NCBI GenBank assembly: GCA_036936605.1
Contig: JAUPFV010000001.1
Coordinates: 72,559,910-72,623,909 of the forward strand
Length of the DNA: 64,000 bases
Direction: 5' to 3'
Origin: Limnanthes douglasii subsp. nivea
Lineage: Eukaryota; Streptophyta; Magnoliopsida; Brassicales; Limnanthaceae
In this document: piece by piece, positions 61,244-64,000 of the stretch
How positions within the stretch are numbered: the stretch's first letter is position 1
How the letters are laid out: the number at the start of each line of letters is the position of its first letter
Made by a program: the position numbers and the translations under genes
The notes under the pieces: generated by a model
Databases searched by the model: none
What the model was told of the DNA's origin: nothing
The model's input: the letters and a program-made list of their open reading frames with translations, nothing else

Positions 61244-63889
61244 TTAAGGCTGAGCCTTTGAAGATGGCTCGCCCTCGTCTGTCTTCTTGTCCTTGATATT
61301 GCTCTTCTCTTCGACTATCTTTTTTCCCTTGGGATCAATCTCTTTTTCGCCTGGGCTCTCTCCGGTTTCCTTTTCATTATCAGATGAGGACTCGCCGGAA
61401 TAACCCTCGTCAATCATAGTATAGTATGGGAGGTCATCATCATCCACATAGCGCCATAAGTCCCCCAGTCTCCTCTTCAGGAATTTCTCGTGAAACAGGA
61501 GGACCATATCAGACTTCACCCTTTGAATCATTAGCTCCTCGCTCTGTATCATCTCCCTAGCATAGGCGTTGATCTTGGCCTTGATTGTGGCCTCCTGGTC
61601 CCTCACCAAAACAGCCTTCTCTTCAGCAGCCTGAGTCACTGCATTCTCTAAAGCGATTTTGTCAGTGGTCAGGTTGGTGACGAGCTTCTCCTTGGCTGCA
61701 GTTTCTCCCCTTGAGATTGTCAGGTCTTTCTCCAGTCCGGACAGCTTAGCCCGGAGATCTTTTATGGTCTCTTCCAAAGAAGCAACTTTTGTGTTGTTTT
61801 CATCTTGATTCTTCTTTAGTTGATCATTTGCCTCCTTGAGCAAATCAACCTTATTGGCAGCAGTCCGGAGGTCCTCGGACAGTTTTTCCTTCTCAGACTT
61901 GAGGTCTTTGATGGTGTCTGCCTGACTTCGGACTTGCCTTTCCAAAGTGAGCACTGGTTGTACATTGCTAAGAAGAGAGTGGGCTATAATATCTTTCTCG
62001 CTAGAAACCATGAAAGTCTTACCGTTAAAATTGACTGTGTTGGAGCTGCTCGGAGGGATGTAGGGCCCTGCGAACTCGTCACGGGGCAGGCCCAGAAAAT
62101 ATTCACCAAGTCCACCCAGACCGGTGATGTCCATTTCATCCAAGTTAAGCTCTCCCTCCTCAACTTCATCTGCATGGAATTCCTTTGGAATCTCCTCTTG
62201 AGATTCCCTTGGGATCTCTTCGGCCAATGTTGGGTCAGTAGGGAAAGAGGGCTCCGGGTCCCGGAGAGCAATCTCATCTCCTTGGGAAGTCTTTTTCTTC
62301 TTAGCTTCCCTGTCAGCACCTCCACTTGCTTGCTTGCGAGTCCTCTTTGAAGCTCTTGAGGGTTTTGGGAGATTCACTTCCTGCTTTTCGCTCTCCTGCT
62401 CCACCACTTGTAAAAGGGCTGCATCAATTTGAACCTGGGCCAGTCCCTCTGTGTCTGTTGGGGCCTCCTTCTCAGTATCACCTTCCGCCTTCTTGCCTTT
62501 CTTCTTTTTTCCTTTCATTTTGCTTGGGGCTTTGGCCCGAGCAGGCAGGTAGAGTGTCACATCCAGCTCATGGGACCTTCTTAGCACAATGTCTTCATCA
62601 GGCTGGGTGGCAAGCTCTTCCCAGGATAGGTCTCTCCGACCTGTTGTGTTCCACAGATGGGACCTTGCTAGGTTTCCAGTGGTAAAGGCCCTGTGGAAAC
62701 GGTTCTCCCAGTTCTCTGCAGCCCATGCGTTGATTTTGCCACAGGTAGTCTGTCCGGCCTTCAGGTAGTCCCCGAACTCCTTTGGAAACTCTATTAAAAC
62801 AAAAGAGAAATTGGTTAGTACAAAGAAGAAAGGAGAGATTCGAACAGAAATTTAAAATAAAAACTTACGGTCACTCCTCCATCTACTCCTCAGGAGGCTT
62901 GGATTCTCTCCGGTCTTAATTTTCTTGCCGTTTTCCCACGAGCCACTGACAAACAAGAATTGGCTCCTCCATTTGCTCTCCGACTCCAGGAGATCATCAA
63001 CAGCTTTGAGATCGTTCCCCATGTTGAAATGGTAGAAGGGGAACTGATGGTGCTTGCACAGGTTGGCCACTGCAGCGAACTCTTCCATAGGAAGAGGGAT
63101 CCCGGATAGCCTGGATGCCATTATGCATGACATCAAGGTGAACCAGAGTTTGACCAAGTGAAAGTAGCGCACTATCTCTGGGTCCAGTGGGAACCTGAGT
63201 CCCCAGTTGAATAGCTCCGTAAAGAAGACTATTTCATTCTTTTTACAATCCATCGGGGTCTCCGGATCGATGGGAATTCTTATCTTTACGTTCTCAGGGA
63301 TCCCCCACTTGGTGCGCAATCTACCCAGATCTGAAGTATGGATGAACGCATACTTGGTCTTCAGCAAGGCCAAAAGATACTTGAACTCAACTTTATGAAA
63401 GCATGGCCCCACTCTCCCTTCAAGGCTCTCCGGCAGGTCCGGACGCCTCAGATATAAGTTCTCTTTGACCTTCTTGGCAGCAACAATAGCAGTATCAGCC
63501 TGTCCGGAGGACTCGGACTCAAAACGGACCTCCTCAGTGGAGTCCTCCATCTTCTCCTCCATAATTGTTGGGGGAGCTTCTGTAGAAGTACTCCGGGGAA
63601 GGTTGAAGCTTGGCATAGCTGACCCTCCGGACTGTTGACTGCCCGTATTTATTCGACTTCTCACCTCAATTTGAGTTTCTGAGGCAGAAGATTCTTTGGG
63701 GGGTAGTGGGCTGCTGGCCTCTAGTCCTGGCGGCCTCTCCCGGGGAGCTCTAATAGTTGCCCCAGACTCAGATTCACTGTTTTTTGCCCCCGATTTCGAG
63801 GGAGTGTTTTTAGAGGATAGCCCTTTGACTAACCGGCTTGGCCTTTTGATGACTAGCTTATCCGGGGAGTGGTCAGAGTCAGACCCCAT
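61244..63889 (-). CDS. Antisense spliced gene within Tat element, at least 855 aa
   Basis: Two exons on the minus strand: 63889-62869 and 62790-61244. The intron 62868-62791 (GTAAGT...TTTTAATAG, 78 bp) splits a codon, and the join is exactly in frame across 856 codons with no stop. Exon 1 has a Ser-rich N-terminus and then a segment (about residues 160-280, KIRIPIDPETPMD, FFTELFNWGLRFPLDPEIV) matching the plant family known as putative gypsy-type transposon (PF04195). Exon 2 has Lys-rich, possibly nuclear-targeting clusters (KMKGKKKKGKK) and a long coiled coil (about 620-780). Extra antisense genes between pol and the 3' LTR are known in Tat elements; the function is unknown. The frame stays open from 63889 to 64000, so the true start may be outside. 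Confidence 0.85.
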
Positions 63890-64000
63890 GGCAATAAAAG
63901 ACGATTTTTTCCTAACACTGGTAGCAGTAACTCCTGGTTCAACAGCTGAGATTGACTCCTGAACTGAGGAGCCAGAAACTATGGGAGAAAGGGTGGATTG

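Larger units (their letters stand above)
54736..64000 (+). mobile_element. Tat-lineage Ty3-gypsy retrotransposon, 3' end outside window
   Basis: Begins with TG at 54736, inside the MULE relic of copy B. The uninterrupted target is seen in copy A at 13185-13199 (ctataggacgaaac followed by aaacttcg). Order: 5' LTR, PBS-like site, gag, protease, RT, RNase H, archaeal-type RNase H, integrase on the plus strand, then a spliced gene on the minus strand. The second RNase H and the antisense gene place it in the Tat lineage. The expected target-site duplication is gaaac, to be found after the 3' LTR. More GC-rich than its surroundings. Confidence 0.93.

Noticed and set aside
61820..62685. Plus-strand frames of 119-176 codons
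   Set aside because: Shadows of the spliced minus-strand gene; they carry no gypsy pol motif and lie after the integrase terminus.
1..64000. CRISPR arrays, bacterial operons, tRNA or rRNA genes
   Set aside because: No regular spacer arrays, no bacterial gene signatures and no recognisable tRNA or rRNA sequence were seen; the gene content is that of a plant nucleus.

Overview
The window is nuclear DNA from a flowering plant, almost certainly a eudicot. It is AT-rich and gene-poor, packed with decayed plant transposons (Ty1-copia, Ty3-gypsy of the Tat type, L1-type LINEs, a Helitron, Mutator-like elements). It holds one recognisable host gene, a cinnamoyl-CoA reductase (CCR) of lignin biosynthesis, with plant-type introns and an AC element in its promoter. 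I cannot name the species.

The dominant structure is a large direct duplication. Positions 1-13199 (copy A) recur at 40271-54735 (copy B), about 40.3 kb downstream. Each copy holds, left to right: a minus-strand copia RT/RNase H relic carrying a roughly 155-bp minisatellite, a minus-strand Tat-like gypsy relic (RT, then integrase tail), a minus-strand Helitron Rep/helicase relic, and a minus-strand Mutator-like (MULE) transposase pseudogene with SWIM and OTU-like segments. The copies differ by indels: a 1.66-kb deletion in A, a 1,057-bp deletion and a 0.73-kb copia gag insertion in B. By eye they are about 0.3-0.6% diverged left of position 6840 and about 1-3% to the right.

Between the copies: the rest of the MULE and an inverted-repeat cluster (to 15.1 kb), a diverged tandem repeat (16.2-17.4 kb), two minus-strand LINE relics (18.0-20.7 and 22.0-24.7 kb), a plus-strand Ulp1-like protease relic and acidic tail (25.5-28.8 kb), a plus-strand LINE RT fragment that is itself duplicated (28.5-29.9 and 35.6-37.1 kb), a copia RT fragment (30.5-31.0 kb), and several kilobases I cannot assign.

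The CCR gene (37743-38928, three exons, 329 aa) looks intact. About 0.9 kb beyond its stop lies a diverged copy of its own promoter with no gene behind it. A diverged copy of its 3' flank sits inside copy B at 48018-49550, fused to gypsy integrase. These relics and the 40-kb repeat suggest the CCR locus has been tandemly duplicated more than once.

From 54736 to the right edge a much younger Tat-lineage gypsy element interrupts copy B. It has a 5' LTR, PBS-like site, gag, and a pol with both RNase H domains and integrase, broken by stops and one frameshift. On the opposite strand it carries a spliced gene of at least 855 aa. Its 3' LTR is outside the window.
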